Assembly (NCBI RefSeq): GCF_014204975.1 | Contig: NZ_JACHMM010000001.1 | Span: 186,001 to 250,000 of the forward strand | Direction: 5' to 3' | DNA: 64,000 nt | From: Jiangella mangrovi | GTDB lineage: Bacteria; Actinomycetota; Actinomycetes; Jiangellales; Jiangellaceae | In this document: positions 15,624 through 24,231 of the stretch, piece after piece | How positions within the stretch are numbered: position 1 is the first letter of the stretch | Layout: each line of letters begins with the position of its first letter | The notes under the pieces: model-generated | Seen by the model: the letters and a program-made list of their open reading frames with translations, nothing else | What the model was told of the DNA's origin: nothing | Database searches by the model: none | Translations under genes and position numbers: made by a program

Positions 15624-16034
15624 GTGCCCCGAGAACTGATCAACCCGCCCGGCCTGCCCGTCCCACCCCGCTACTCCCAGGTCGTCGTCGCGACCGGCTC
15701 GCGGCAGGTGTTCGTCGCGGGCCAGCTCCCCATCGACGACGGCGGCAGCCTGGTCGGCGCCGGCGACCTCGCCGCCCAGACCGAGCAGACGCTGCGCAAC
15801 GTGGCGACGGCGCTCGCGGCGGCGGACGCGACCTTCGCCGACGTGGTCCGCCTCGGCATCTACATCGCCGGGTTCGACGAGACCAGCATCGGGCGGTACG
15901 CGGCCGGTCTCGCGCGGGCCGCCGACATCGTGCGGGCACCCGACGGACCGCCGTCGGCGACGCTGGTCGGGGTCACCGCGCTCGCGCTGCCGGGCCAGCT
16001 CATCGAGATCGAGGCGACGGCCGTCCTGCCCTGA
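15624..16034 (+). CDS. RidA/YjgF-family protein, copy 1
   Basis: A 136-residue RidA fold ([20 protein letters not shown]). Classic RidA enzymes deaminate reactive 2-aminoacrylate-type imines using an Arg near the C-terminus. Here the equivalent stretch reads [16 protein letters not shown], with Ala in place of that Arg, so imine deaminase activity is doubtful. It belongs with the Rid subfamilies that lack the catalytic residue. Starts at GTG. It is adjacent to a close duplicate. Confidence 0.9.
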   Translation: MPRELINPPGLPVPPRYSQVVVATGSRQVFVAGQLPIDDGGSLVGAGDLAAQTEQTLRNVATALAAADATFADVVRLGIYIAGFDETSIGRYAAGLARAADIVRAPDGPPSATLVGVTALALPGQLIEIEATAVLP

Positions 16035-16069
16035 CCGACCTTGTCGGTGCCGGTCCGTACGCTGCGGCC

Positions 16070-16480
16070 ATGCCGATGCAGCTGATCAATCCGGCCGGCC
16101 TCGCCGAGCCGCAGATGTACTCCCAGGTCGTCGTCGCCACCGGCTCGCGCCAGGTGATCGTCGCCGGCCAGGTCCCCACCGACGCCGACGGCGCCCTGGT
16201 CGGCGCCGGCGACCTCGCTGCCCAGACCGAGCAGACGCTGCGCAACGTGGCGACGGCGCTGGCCGCGGCCGGCGCGACCTTCGCCGACGTCGTCCGGCTC
16301 GGCATCTACGTGGCCGGCTACGACGAGACCACCCTCCAGCAGGTGGGCGCCGGGCTCGGCCGCGCCGCCGACATCATCGTGCGGCCCGACGGCCCGCCGG
16401 CGGCCACGCTCGTCGGGGTGGCGGCGCTGGCGTTCCCGGGCCAGCTCATCGAGATCGAGGCGACCGCCGTCCTGCCCTGA
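16070..16480 (+). CDS. RidA/YjgF-family protein, copy 2 (tandem duplicate)
   Basis: Same length as copy 1 and nearly identical over long runs such as [20 protein letters not shown]. It is 35 bases downstream, so it is a recent tandem duplication. The Arg position is again Ala (PPAATLVGVAALAFPG). Divergence is concentrated around [15 protein letters not shown] versus YDETTLQQVGAGLGR, on the trimer surface. Both copies keep intact frames, suggesting hetero-trimers or selection on both. Confidence 0.9.
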   Translation: MPMQLINPAGLAEPQMYSQVVVATGSRQVIVAGQVPTDADGALVGAGDLAAQTEQTLRNVATALAAAGATFADVVRLGIYVAGYDETTLQQVGAGLGRAADIIVRPDGPPAATLVGVAALAFPGQLIEIEATAVLP

Positions 16481-16552
16481 CCCTCGCGGGCGCGGTGACT
16501 CGGCCGCGAGCGCCGCGTGCCGGGCGGGCGGCACGTCACCCGCCCGACTCGC

Positions 16553-16873
16553 TCAGCGCAGCGGGATGACCTGGTCGCCGAACTCGGCGACCAGCCGCAG
16601 GCGGCCGCCCAGCGCCGACACATAGGAGTCGATGGTCGCCACCTCGGTGCGGGCCAGCTCCGCCGACTCGATGTCGGAGACCCGCCGCTGCCCCACGCCC
16701 ATGACCTCGGCGACCTGCGCCTGGGTCCGTTGCTGGGCCCGGCGGATCTCGGCCAGGTGCCACGCCGCGATCTCGGCATCGTTCGCGCGGCGCGCATCTT
16801 CGCGCTCCTCAGACGTGGTGGGCCGCTGGGCCTTGATGTCCTCCCAGCGCACCCACTTCAGTTCACCGTCCAT
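16553..16873 (-). CDS. higA: XRE-type antitoxin of a HigBA-like pair
   Basis: A 106-residue protein with C-terminal helix-turn-helix (RTQAQVAEVMGVGQRRVSDI) and a preceding neutralising arm. It is the downstream partner of the RelE-like toxin and overlaps it by 11 bases. Toxin-first order is the HigBA hallmark. The repressor probably binds the shared promoter upstream of the toxin. Confidence 0.88.
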   Translation of the reverse strand: MDGELKWVRWEDIKAQRPTTSEEREDARRANDAEIAAWHLAEIRRAQQRTQAQVAEVMGVGQRRVSDIESAELARTEVATIDSYVSALGGRLRLVAEFGDQVIPLR

Positions 16874-17222
16874 CGTCGTCCTCCTTTGCAGCCAGTTCGG
16901 CCAACCAGGCGTCGTACCTGCGGTCGGCCACTGGAATGGCCCTTCGATACCACTGTGACCAGAGACCGGCCTTGTCGCCGGCCACCAGGAGCACCGCCCG
17001 CCGGTCGGGGTCGAACACGAACAGGATGCGCACCGACCCGGCGCGCAGCTCTTTCATGTTCGGGTGCCGGCTGCCCTGGATGGTGTCGACCATTGGCCGA
17101 CCCAGGCCGGGACCGACGTCCTCCAGCTGATCGATAGCGTCCTGGATACGGTCGAATGCTTTCCCGTCGAGTTCGAGGAGCCACTGACTGACGTCCTCGA
17201 GGACGTAGACCTCCCATGCCAC
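16863..17222 (-). CDS. higB: RelE/HigB-superfamily toxin (phage Gp49-like)
   Basis: A 119-residue toxin of the phage-derived Gp49-like HigB group. It shows MKELRAGSVRILFVFDPDRRAVLL-type core strands (basic residues in MKELRAG and RILFVFDP) and a basic tail with WYRRAIPVADRRYDAWLAEL. Such proteins cleave mRNA on the ribosome. It is immediately followed by its XRE antitoxin. It lies outside the AICE, in ordinary chromosomal context. Confidence 0.88.
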   Translation of the reverse strand: MAWEVYVLEDVSQWLLELDGKAFDRIQDAIDQLEDVGPGLGRPMVDTIQGSRHPNMKELRAGSVRILFVFDPDRRAVLLVAGDKAGLWSQWYRRAIPVADRRYDAWLAELAAKEDDDGR

Positions 17223-17359
17223 AACTGCGCCTCCGTAGAGTATCAGGGATCTAGAACCCCTGCACTCTGGACCAAAGCGGTAGCCCGGAAGTTAGCCCTC
17301 GAGACCGAATGACGTGACAAGCCGCTTGCCCGGCGGCAAGACCGGTACGATTCGGGCGC

Positions 17360-18058
17360 ATGGCGGACCTCAGCGCGGAGGAGTTCGAGCGCCGGTTACG
17401 GGAGCACCAGTCCGACGAGGAGAAGCGCGGGTACGAGCGCTACTTCAAGACAGGGTCGGACCGGTTCATCGGCGTGCGCATGGGCACGGTGTTCGAGCTG
17501 GCCAAGGAGTTCATCGACCTGCCGCCGGCGGAGATCGAGCGGCTGCTGGACTCCGACGTCCACGAGCTGCGGGCCGGCGCCCTGAGCGTCATGGACAAGC
17601 AGGCCCGCCGCAAGCGCACCCCACCCGAGCGCCGCACCGAGCTGTACGAGCTCTACCTGCGCAAACACGATCGCATCGACAACTGGGACCTCGTCGACCT
17701 CGCCGCGATCCACGTCGTCGGCGGGTATCTGGCGGACCGGCCGCGCGACGTGCTGTACGAGCTGGCGCGGTCGCCGCGCTGGTGGGAGCGCCGGACGGCC
17801 GTCGTCGCGACGGCGTACTTCATCAAGTCCAGCGACCTCGACGACACGTACGGCATCGCGGAGCTGCTGCTCGGCGACCCCGAGGACCTCGTCCACAAGG
17901 CCGTCGGCGGCTGGCTGCGGGCCGCCGGCGACAAGGACCCCGACCGGCTGCGCGCCTTCCTCGACCGCCACGCCGCCGCCATGCCGCGCGTCATGCTCCG
18001 CTACGCGATCGAGCACCTCGACGCCGCGCAGCGCGAGCACTACCGCGCGCTCCGCTAG
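17360..18058 (+). CDS. AlkD-like DNA alkylation-repair HEAT protein
   Basis: A 232-residue α-superhelix of HEAT-like repeats with the AlkD pattern (RFIGVRMGTVFELAKEF, DVHELRAGALSVM, NWDLVDLAAIHVVGGYL, WWERRTAVVATAYFI). AlkD enzymes remove bulky alkylated purines without base flipping. The NWDLVD segment matches the region holding the catalytic Trp and Asp in the family. It ends 7 bases before the next gene. Confidence 0.85.
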   Translation: MADLSAEEFERRLREHQSDEEKRGYERYFKTGSDRFIGVRMGTVFELAKEFIDLPPAEIERLLDSDVHELRAGALSVMDKQARRKRTPPERRTELYELYLRKHDRIDNWDLVDLAAIHVVGGYLADRPRDVLYELARSPRWWERRTAVVATAYFIKSSDLDDTYGIAELLLGDPEDLVHKAVGGWLRAAGDKDPDRLRAFLDRHAAAMPRVMLRYAIEHLDAAQREHYRALR

Positions 18059-18065
18059 CGACACG

Positions 18066-18914
18066 ATGATCGACCCGATGGAGCACCCGCACGTCAGGAC
18101 CCTGCTGTCCGTCCCTGCCGGCGTGCACCCGTACGCGAAGTGGAACGGCGCGCACTGGCGTCTGGTCGAGCTGGCCGACCTGTCCGGCCTCGGCGTGAAA
18201 CCCACGCCGGACCGGACGGAGCGCGCCGTCAACGCCGTCCTCGTCTGGCTCACCGGCCGGGCCCACGACGCCGCGGTACAACGGATCCGCGGGCGCTACC
18301 GGGCGCACGCCTCGCAGGAGGGCAACGCGCTCTACGCCTGCAGCCGGCTGGGCTGGGCCGCCGACCCGCGCGTCGCCCTGCTGGCCGAGCGCCTGCTCGC
18401 CTGGCAGTGGCCCGACGGCGGCTGGAACTGCGACCGTCATCCCGATGCGCACCGCTCGTCCTTCCACGAGACCGTGACCCCGGCCCTCGGCCTGACCGCC
18501 TTCGCCCAGGCCACCGGCCACGCCGAGGCGAACCTGGCCGCCCGTCGCGCCGCCGAGCTGCTCCTCGAGCACCGGCTGTTCCGCCGCCTGGACGACGGCT
18601 CCGTCATCCACCCGTCGTGGCTGCGACTGCACTACCCGCCGTACTGGCACTACGACATCGGCCAGGGGCTGCGGCTGCTGCACGAGCTCGGCCTGCTCGC
18701 CGACCCGCGCGCCGCCGATGCCGTCGAGGTACTGCGCAAGGCTCGACGACGCGACGGCCGGTTCTCGGGCCCGACGTGGAGCAGCGCCCGGCAACCGCCC
18801 GCCGTCGACCGCGGGCGCGGCCCGGACAACGAGATGCTGAACCTGCGCGCCGAGACGATCCTCGCGGCCTACGACCAGGGCCGGCCGGTGATCCGCTCGT
18901 ACATCTCGAAGTAG
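18066..18914 (+). CDS. α/α-toroid protein, prenyltransferase/squalene-oxidase-like
   Basis: A 282-residue helical protein with repeated motifs (WQWPDGGWNCDR, HPSWLRLHYPPYWHYDIGQG) like those of prenyltransferase/squalene-cyclase repeat proteins. The substrate is unknown and no DxDD motif is seen, so cyclase activity is not claimed. ATG at 18078 is an alternative. Its 3' end overlaps purC by 46 bases in convergent orientation. Confidence 0.75.
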   Translation: MIDPMEHPHVRTLLSVPAGVHPYAKWNGAHWRLVELADLSGLGVKPTPDRTERAVNAVLVWLTGRAHDAAVQRIRGRYRAHASQEGNALYACSRLGWAADPRVALLAERLLAWQWPDGGWNCDRHPDAHRSSFHETVTPALGLTAFAQATGHAEANLAARRAAELLLEHRLFRRLDDGSVIHPSWLRLHYPPYWHYDIGQGLRLLHELGLLADPRAADAVEVLRKARRRDGRFSGPTWSSARQPPAVDRGRGPDNEMLNLRAETILAAYDQGRPVIRSYISK

Positions 18915-19711
18915 ACGGCCTGCGTCCGCTCGACCACCTCGTCGGGGATGGCCGGGCCGGGCGGGGTCTTGTCCCAGGTGCCGAGGTCCTGCGCCCAGTC
19001 GCGCACCACCTGCTTGTCGTAGGAGACCTGGCGCCGGCCGGGTACCCACTGCGAGGCCTGCCAGAACCGCGAGGAGTCCGGTGTGAGCACCTCGTCGGCC
19101 AGCACCAGCTCGCCGTCGGCGGACAGCCCGAACTCGAGCTTGGTGTCGACGAGCAGTACGCCACGCTGCTCCATGATCTCGGCGGCCCGCCGGTACACGG
19201 TCAGCGTCAGGTCGCGCAGCGCCGCCGCCGTCGGAGCACCGGCCAGCGCCACCACCTCGTCGAAGGTCATCGGCTCGTCGTGGCCCAGCTCGGGCGGGGT
19301 CTTCGTGGTCGGCGTGAAGACCGGCTCCGGCAGCCGCGACCCCTCGAGCAGGCCGTCCGGCAACGCCACCCCGGACACCGTCCCCGACTCCTGGTAGGAC
19401 GTCCAGCCGGATCCGGCCAGGTAGCCGCGCGCGACGCACTCCACGGGCACGATCTCGACCTGCCGGCAGCGGATGGCCCGGCCGCGCCACTCGTCCGGCA
19501 CGTCGTCGGCGGAGATGACGTGGTTGGGGACGACGTCGGCGAGCTGGTCGAACCACCACAGCGACAACGCCGTCAGCACCTTCCCCTTGTCCGGGACCGG
19601 CGTCGGCAGGACGACGTCGTAGACGGACACGCGGTCCGAGGCCACCAGGATCAGCTCGCCGGGCCGATCGGTGTAGACGTCGCGGACCTTGCCCTTGTGA
19701 AGTAGCTGCAC
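18869..19711 (-). CDS. purC: SAICAR synthetase
   Basis: A 280-residue enzyme that joins aspartate to CAIR with ATP in purine synthesis. It starts at GTG, VQLLHKGKVRDVYTD, with the SAICAR-synthetase opening GKVRDVY. Further signatures are VECVARGYLAGSGW, LVDTKLEFG and LADEVLTPDSSRFW. Length is within the bacterial/yeast range. No other purine genes are nearby. GTG at 19711 is chosen because the family opening begins there. Confidence 0.97.
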   Translation of the reverse strand: MQLLHKGKVRDVYTDRPGELILVASDRVSVYDVVLPTPVPDKGKVLTALSLWWFDQLADVVPNHVISADDVPDEWRGRAIRCRQVEIVPVECVARGYLAGSGWTSYQESGTVSGVALPDGLLEGSRLPEPVFTPTTKTPPELGHDEPMTFDEVVALAGAPTAAALRDLTLTVYRRAAEIMEQRGVLLVDTKLEFGLSADGELVLADEVLTPDSSRFWQASQWVPGRRQVSYDKQVVRDWAQDLGTWDKTPPGPAIPDEVVERTQAVYFEMYERITGRPWS

Positions 19712-19844
19712 GGGGCCGTTTCTAGCACACCGGCCGAACCGGGAACCCGGCGCCGCCGACCGGTGTAGGAAGGGTGCAACCACGACGGACGGACCAGCCA
19801 TCGCCGATCAGACCGACGGGGCCGACGAGGCCGCCATCGCCCGT

Positions 19845-20399
19845 GTGCGCGCCGGAGACCGCGACGCGTACGCCGTCCTCGTGCGCCGGTATGCCGCCGA
19901 CGCGCGCCGGCTCGCCGTCCTCGCGGGCGCCGGGGCGGACGCCGACGACGTCGTGCAGGTCGCGTTCGTCAAGGCGTACCGGACGCTCGGCTCGTTCCAC
20001 GACGGCGCGCCCTTCCGGCCGTGGCTGCTGCGCATCGTGCTCAACGAGGCGCGCAACGCGACCCGCTCGGCGCGCCGTTACCGGGCGGCGGCCGGCCGGT
20101 CGGCGGTGCTCGACGCCGCGGCGCTGACGGTGTCGGCCGCCGCGGCGGACGACCCGGCGGCCTCGGCGCTGACGGCGGAGCGGCGCGCCGAACTGCTGGC
20201 CGCGGTGCGGACGCTGCCCGAGCCGCAGCAACGGGTCGTCGTCTGCCGCTACCTGCTCGACCTCGACGAGGAGGAGACGGCGACGGTGCTCGGCTGGCCG
20301 CGCGGCACGGTGAAGTCGCGGCTGTACCGGGCGCTGCGGAAGCTGCGCGCCGGACTCGAGCCCGCACCCGGCCCGGTTCAGGAGGTGGACCATGGATGA
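19845..20399 (+). CDS. ECF-type RNA polymerase sigma factor
   Basis: A 184-residue sigma-70 of the ECF group, with region 2 (DRDAYAVLVRRYAADARRLA, DDVVQVAFVKAYRTLGSF) and region 4 (VVCRYLLDLDEEETATVLGW). A short N-terminus and GTG start are assumed; no ATG/GTG with a ribosome site exists further upstream. It overlaps the membrane-anchored partner by 8 bases, a standard sigma/anti-sigma layout. Confidence 0.9.
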   Translation: MRAGDRDAYAVLVRRYAADARRLAVLAGAGADADDVVQVAFVKAYRTLGSFHDGAPFRPWLLRIVLNEARNATRSARRYRAAAGRSAVLDAAALTVSAAAADDPAASALTAERRAELLAAVRTLPEPQQRVVVCRYLLDLDEEETATVLGWPRGTVKSRLYRALRKLRAGLEPAPGPVQEVDHG

Positions 20400-21144
20400 C
20401 GTCCTCGACCGCGAGCTGCGCGCCTGGGGAAGCACGCTCGGTACCGCGCTCGACGACCACGGCCCGGCACCCGACGCGGTCGCGACCGCCGTCCTGCGCC
20501 GGCTGGACGACACACCGGCGACCGCGCCGGTCCCGCGGCGCGGGCCGCGGCCGCACGTGCGCCGCCGGATCGCCGTCGCCGCCCTCGCGGTCGTCGTCGC
20601 GCTCGGCCTGACGCCGCCGGTGCGAGCCGCCGTCAGTGAGTGGCTCGGCATCGGCGCGGTCGCCGTGCGGCCCGGACCGTCGCAGCCGTCGGCCGGCGCT
20701 CCCCCGACGGCGTCGGCGGACCTCTCGCTGGACGAGGCGGCGGAGCTGGCCGGGCTCACCCCGGTGGTCCCGCCCGCCCTCGGCCCGCCCGACGGCGTCG
20801 AGGTGTCGGCCGACCGCCGGATCCTGTCGCTGACCTGGGGCGACGGCGACGACACGATCCGGCTGGACCAGTTCGCCGACCCGATCTCACCGGTGTACGT
20901 GAAGTCGGCGGTCCTGGGCACGACGGCGACGCCGATCGTCGTCGCCGGCCACGAGGCCTGGTGGTTCGGCATGCCGCACGACCTCGTGCTGCTGGCGCCC
21001 GACGGCACCGAACGGCCGGAGTCGGCGCGGGTCGCCGGCCCGACCCTGGTGTGGCTCGACGACGACGGCGTCACCTTCCGGCTCGAGGGGGCCGGCCGCG
21101 ACCGCGCCGCCGAGATCGCCGCGTCGGCCCTGGGAACCGGCTGA
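20392..21144 (+). CDS. Membrane-anchored partner of the ECF sigma, probable anti-sigma
   Basis: A 250-residue protein with a cytoplasmic N-terminus (about 60 residues), one membrane helix (RIAVAALAVVVALGLTPPV) and a β-rich external domain. That domain resembles DUF4367-type anti-sigma sensors (ISPVYVKSAVLGTTATPIVV, GHEAWWFGMPHDLVL). No zinc HxxxCxxC motif is seen in the N-terminus. Overlap with the sigma gene supports co-expression. The signal sensed is unknown. Confidence 0.78.
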   Translation: MDDVLDRELRAWGSTLGTALDDHGPAPDAVATAVLRRLDDTPATAPVPRRGPRPHVRRRIAVAALAVVVALGLTPPVRAAVSEWLGIGAVAVRPGPSQPSAGAPPTASADLSLDEAAELAGLTPVVPPALGPPDGVEVSADRRILSLTWGDGDDTIRLDQFADPISPVYVKSAVLGTTATPIVVAGHEAWWFGMPHDLVLLAPDGTERPESARVAGPTLVWLDDDGVTFRLEGAGRDRAAEIAASALGTG

Positions 21145-21195
21145 GTGCGGGCGGTGTAGATGAGGCACAGACCCTCGAGAAGTTCTGGAGACGTC

Positions 21196-21879
21196 ATGCG
21201 CCTCGCCCGCCCGGCCGCCGTTCTCGTCCTCGCCCTCGGCGCCACCCTGGCCGCGTCCGCGCCGGTGTCCGCCGGCGGCCCCACCAGCGTGCTGCTGGTG
21301 TCGCCGTCGACGGGGCGGACGGAGGCCCTGCACGCCACGAACGCGGCCTACACGACGCTGATGAGTCAGCTCGCCGTCGAGCCGGTGCCGGCCGCGGGAC
21401 CCGGCTTCGAGCCCGGCATCGGCGGCGACCAGCTGGTCGTCACCTGGATGGTCCACGACGTGCAGCCCTGGCGGGTCGACCGCATCACCTTCGACGACGA
21501 CGGCCGGCCGGAGTGGATCAACACCGTGCAGTCGATGGGCGCCGGTCCGATCCCCTGGGAGGACCCCGGCGTCTGGCACCGGCCCGCCGACGTGGGTGTG
21601 CTGCACGACCTGCTGGTCGACCTGGGGCTGGTCGGGCGGACCGGCCTGCAGGCGGCCGAGGAGAGCGCCGAGGCCGAGGCCGCCGACGCCGCGGCTGCCG
21701 CACCTGCCGCGACCCCACCGGGCGACGACGGCCCGCTCGGCACGGTGATGTGGGCGCTGCCCGCCGTCGCCGGCGGCATCGGCCTGGGCGTGGCCGGCGA
21801 CCGGTGGCTGCGGCGCCGGCGCACGGGCGGCGACGGCGGGCGCTGGCAGCTGGTCGACGTCCCCGGCTCGACCTCGTAG
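21196..21879 (+). CDS. Secreted or anchored protein, probably part of the sigma operon
   Basis: A 227-residue protein with a signal peptide (MRLARPAAVLVLALGATLAA), an extracellular domain and a C-terminal membrane helix (LPAVAGGIGLGVAGDRWL) followed by basic residues. An Ala/Glu-rich linker precedes the helix. The start is set by GGAG 5 bases upstream. It lies 52 bases after the anti-sigma gene and may be a target or co-sensor. Function unknown. Confidence 0.75.
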   Translation: MRLARPAAVLVLALGATLAASAPVSAGGPTSVLLVSPSTGRTEALHATNAAYTTLMSQLAVEPVPAAGPGFEPGIGGDQLVVTWMVHDVQPWRVDRITFDDDGRPEWINTVQSMGAGPIPWEDPGVWHRPADVGVLHDLLVDLGLVGRTGLQAAEESAEAEAADAAAAAPAATPPGDDGPLGTVMWALPAVAGGIGLGVAGDRWLRRRRTGGDGGRWQLVDVPGSTS

Positions 21880-21883
21880 CGCG

Positions 21884-22462
21884 CTACCAGCGCCGGCGCA
21901 CCGTGCCCTTGGCTCCCGCCACCAGGCTCGCCGCCGGCACGTCGTCGGCCACGACGGTCCCGGCAGCGACGACTGCGTCGCGGCCGATGCTGACGCCGGG
22001 CAGGATCGTGGCGCCGGCGCCGATCCAGACGTTCTCGGCGATGTCGATGGGCGCGCCGGAGAGGTACTGGCGACGCTCCTCGGGGTCGACCGGGTGGCCC
22101 ATGGTGATGAACGTGGCCTTCGGGCCCACCATCACGCCCTCGCCCAGGCGGATGCCGGCGTAGTCGAGGAACGTGCAGCCCTGGTTGATGAAGACCCGCT
22201 CCGCGAGGTCCAGGCGCAGGCCGTGGTCGGTGTAGAACGGCGGGTAGATCGTCACCCGTGCCGGGAGCGGGCGGCCCAGGATCTGCTCGAACAGGGCCGC
22301 CTTGCCCGCCTCGTCGTCGAACGGGAGCACGTTGAGGCGCGAGGTCAGCTCCGTGGCCCGCAGCACCCGCTCGCTCATCTCCCTGAACTCGGGCCCGAGG
22401 ACGCGCTCGCCCCTGTCCAAGAGATCCGGATCGTGGATCGGCATGAAGCGGTCGAGGGTCAT
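21884..22462 (-). CDS. Hexapeptide-repeat sugar O-acetyltransferase
   Basis: A 192-residue enzyme like maltose/galactoside O-acetyltransferase. It has left-handed β-helix repeats (VFINQGCTFLDYAGIRLGEG, VWIGAGATILPGVSIGRDAV) and the catalytic-His region ITMGHPVDPEERR. It transfers acetyl from acetyl-CoA to a sugar hydroxyl. ATG is placed after GAGGAG; longer in-frame N-termini lack this. It follows the ECF42-type sigma gene by 13 bases. Confidence 0.9.
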   Translation of the reverse strand: MTLDRFMPIHDPDLLDRGERVLGPEFREMSERVLRATELTSRLNVLPFDDEAGKAALFEQILGRPLPARVTIYPPFYTDHGLRLDLAERVFINQGCTFLDYAGIRLGEGVMVGPKATFITMGHPVDPEERRQYLSGAPIDIAENVWIGAGATILPGVSIGRDAVVAAGTVVADDVPAASLVAGAKGTVRRRW

Positions 22463-22475
22463 TCGACGATTCTCC

Positions 22476-23759
22476 TCAGCCGGCCGCCGCCCGCCCCTCC
22501 GCCGCGCCCAGGCAGCGCAGCAGGAACGCCCGCTCCGCATCGTTGCCGCAGAGTTCGACCGCCCGCCGGTACGCCGTGATCGCCTCGGCCGGGCGGCCGA
22601 GCCGGTCCAGCAGCCGGCCGCGGGCGGCGTGCAGCGGGTGGAAGCGGTCCAGTGCGCCGCCGTCCGCGAGCTCGTCGAGCAGGCCCAGCCCGGCGGCCGG
22701 ACCGTGCGCCATGGCGATCGCCACCGCCCGGTTGAGGTCGACGATCGGGGACGGCGCCGTCGCCCGGAGCACGTCGTAGAGCCCGACGATCTGCACCCAG
22801 TCGGTGGTGTCGGCCGAGGACGCCTCGTCGTGCACCGCCGCGATGGCCGCCTGCAGCGCGTACGGCCCGGGCGGGCGGTGCCGCAGCGCCTCGAGCACGA
22901 GCGACCGCCCTTCGGCGATCTTGTTCTGGTCCCACCGCGAGCGGTCCTGGTCCTCGAGCAGCACGAGGTCGCCGTCGCCGTCGACCCGGGCCTCGCGCCG
23001 CGCGTCGACCAGCAGCAGGAGCGCCAGCAGCCCGGTGACCTCGGCCTCGGCCGGGAGCAGCCGGTGCAGGATGCGGGCCAGCCGGATCGCCTCGTCGGCC
23101 AGCTCGGGGCGGATGAGCGCGGCGCCGTTGCTGGCCGCGTAGGCCTCGGTGAAGACGACGTAGACGACGCTGAGCACCGCCGGCAGGCGGCCGGGCAGCT
23201 CCGTGGCCGACGGGACGCGGTACGGGATGCCGGCCTTGCCGATCTTCTGCTTGGCCCGGACCAGCCGCTGCGCCATGGTGCCCTCGGGCACCAGGAACGC
23301 CCGCGCGACCTGCGCCGTCGACAGCCCGGCGAGGTAGCGCAGCGTCAGCGCGACCCGTGCCTCGGCAACCAGCGCGGGGTGGCAGCAGGTGAAGAACAGC
23401 CGGAGCCGGTCGTCGCCGATGACATCCGCCCCGGACCCGGCGGAGCCCGCGGCGGGCGCCGACAGCCGGACCAGTTCGTCGCGCTCGGCCTCGACCTTGA
23501 GCACGGCCAGCTTGGCCGCGTAGTTCTGCCGCCGGCGCAGGATGTCGACGGCCCGCCGACGCGCCGTCGTCAGCAGCCAGGCGCCCGGCTTCTCGGGGAC
23601 GCCGTCGACCGGCCAGCGCTCGACGGCGGCGGCGATGGCGTCGGCCGCCACCTCCTCGGCGAGGTCGAAGTCGCCGACCCAGCGGACGAGCGTGGCGAGC
23701 AGCCGGCCCCACTCTTCGCGGAAGACCGCCTCGGCGGGGTCGGCCGCCCACCCGCTCAT
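22476..23759 (-). CDS. ECF42-type sigma factor with C-terminal TPR-like extension
   Basis: A 427-residue sigma factor with region 2 (FREEWGRLLATLVRWVGDFD), region 4 (LSTAQVARAFLVPEGTMAQR) and a 200-residue helical extension (WVQIVGLYDVLRATAPSPIV, HAARGRLLDRLGRPAEAITA). This size and a DGPF-domain neighbour are the marks of ECF group 42, whose extension is needed for activity. There is no classical anti-sigma. ATG lies 4 bases after the neighbour's stop. Confidence 0.93.
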   Translation of the reverse strand: MSGWAADPAEAVFREEWGRLLATLVRWVGDFDLAEEVAADAIAAAVERWPVDGVPEKPGAWLLTTARRRAVDILRRRQNYAAKLAVLKVEAERDELVRLSAPAAGSAGSGADVIGDDRLRLFFTCCHPALVAEARVALTLRYLAGLSTAQVARAFLVPEGTMAQRLVRAKQKIGKAGIPYRVPSATELPGRLPAVLSVVYVVFTEAYAASNGAALIRPELADEAIRLARILHRLLPAEAEVTGLLALLLLVDARREARVDGDGDLVLLEDQDRSRWDQNKIAEGRSLVLEALRHRPPGPYALQAAIAAVHDEASSADTTDWVQIVGLYDVLRATAPSPIVDLNRAVAIAMAHGPAAGLGLLDELADGGALDRFHPLHAARGRLLDRLGRPAEAITAYRRAVELCGNDAERAFLLRCLGAAEGRAAAG

Positions 23760-23763
23760 GTCG

Positions 23764-24117
23764 TCAGCCCTGGTCGAACACCGTGATGGGCCGGATCTCC
23801 ATGGATCCGTACTTCGCCCCCGGGCACTTGGCGGCCCAGTCGAGCGCGGTGTCGAGGTCGGGGACGTCGATGAGGTAGTAGCCGCCGAGCACCTCGCGGG
23901 TCTCGGCGAACGGCCCATCGGTGACGACCCGCTCGCCGGCCTTCAGCCGCACGGTCGTGGCGGTGTTGACCGGCTCGAGCGCGTTGCCGTCGACGTACAC
24001 GCCGGACTTGCGGACGTCCTCGGTGTAGGCGAACCACTCCGCCATCTCGGCCTCGAGCTGGTCCTGCGGCGGAACCTCGGTCCGCTGCTCGGCGTAGATC
24101 AAGAGCAGGTACTGCAT
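23764..24117 (-). CDS. DGPF-domain (YCII-related) protein paired with ECF42 sigma
   Basis: A 117-residue YCII-fold protein. It opens MQYLLLIYAEQ and carries the DGPF signature in VTDGPFAETREVLGGYYLID. The family is nearly always encoded beside ECF42 sigma factors, but its own role is unclear. It is upstream in the operon, 4 bases from the sigma start. Confidence 0.93.
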   Translation of the reverse strand: MQYLLLIYAEQRTEVPPQDQLEAEMAEWFAYTEDVRKSGVYVDGNALEPVNTATTVRLKAGERVVTDGPFAETREVLGGYYLIDVPDLDTALDWAAKCPGAKYGSMEIRPITVFDQG

Positions 24118-24231
24118 CTCGGTCCTCCCCCTTCGAAGGTCACCGTGGGCGGCCCGGTGCCGCCCTCGTCATGACGACGAACGGCGACTGCCCTCATATA
24201 CAACACCCGGGCGCCGACGGCGGGAGAACTT
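24118..24231. other. Intergenic region upstream of the DGPF-ECF42 operon
   Basis: The region carries GGGGGAGGACC just before the DGPF start and an AT-rich patch at CATATACAAC about 75 bases upstream. It probably contains the ECF42 operon promoter. No palindrome is seen. Confidence 0.4.
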
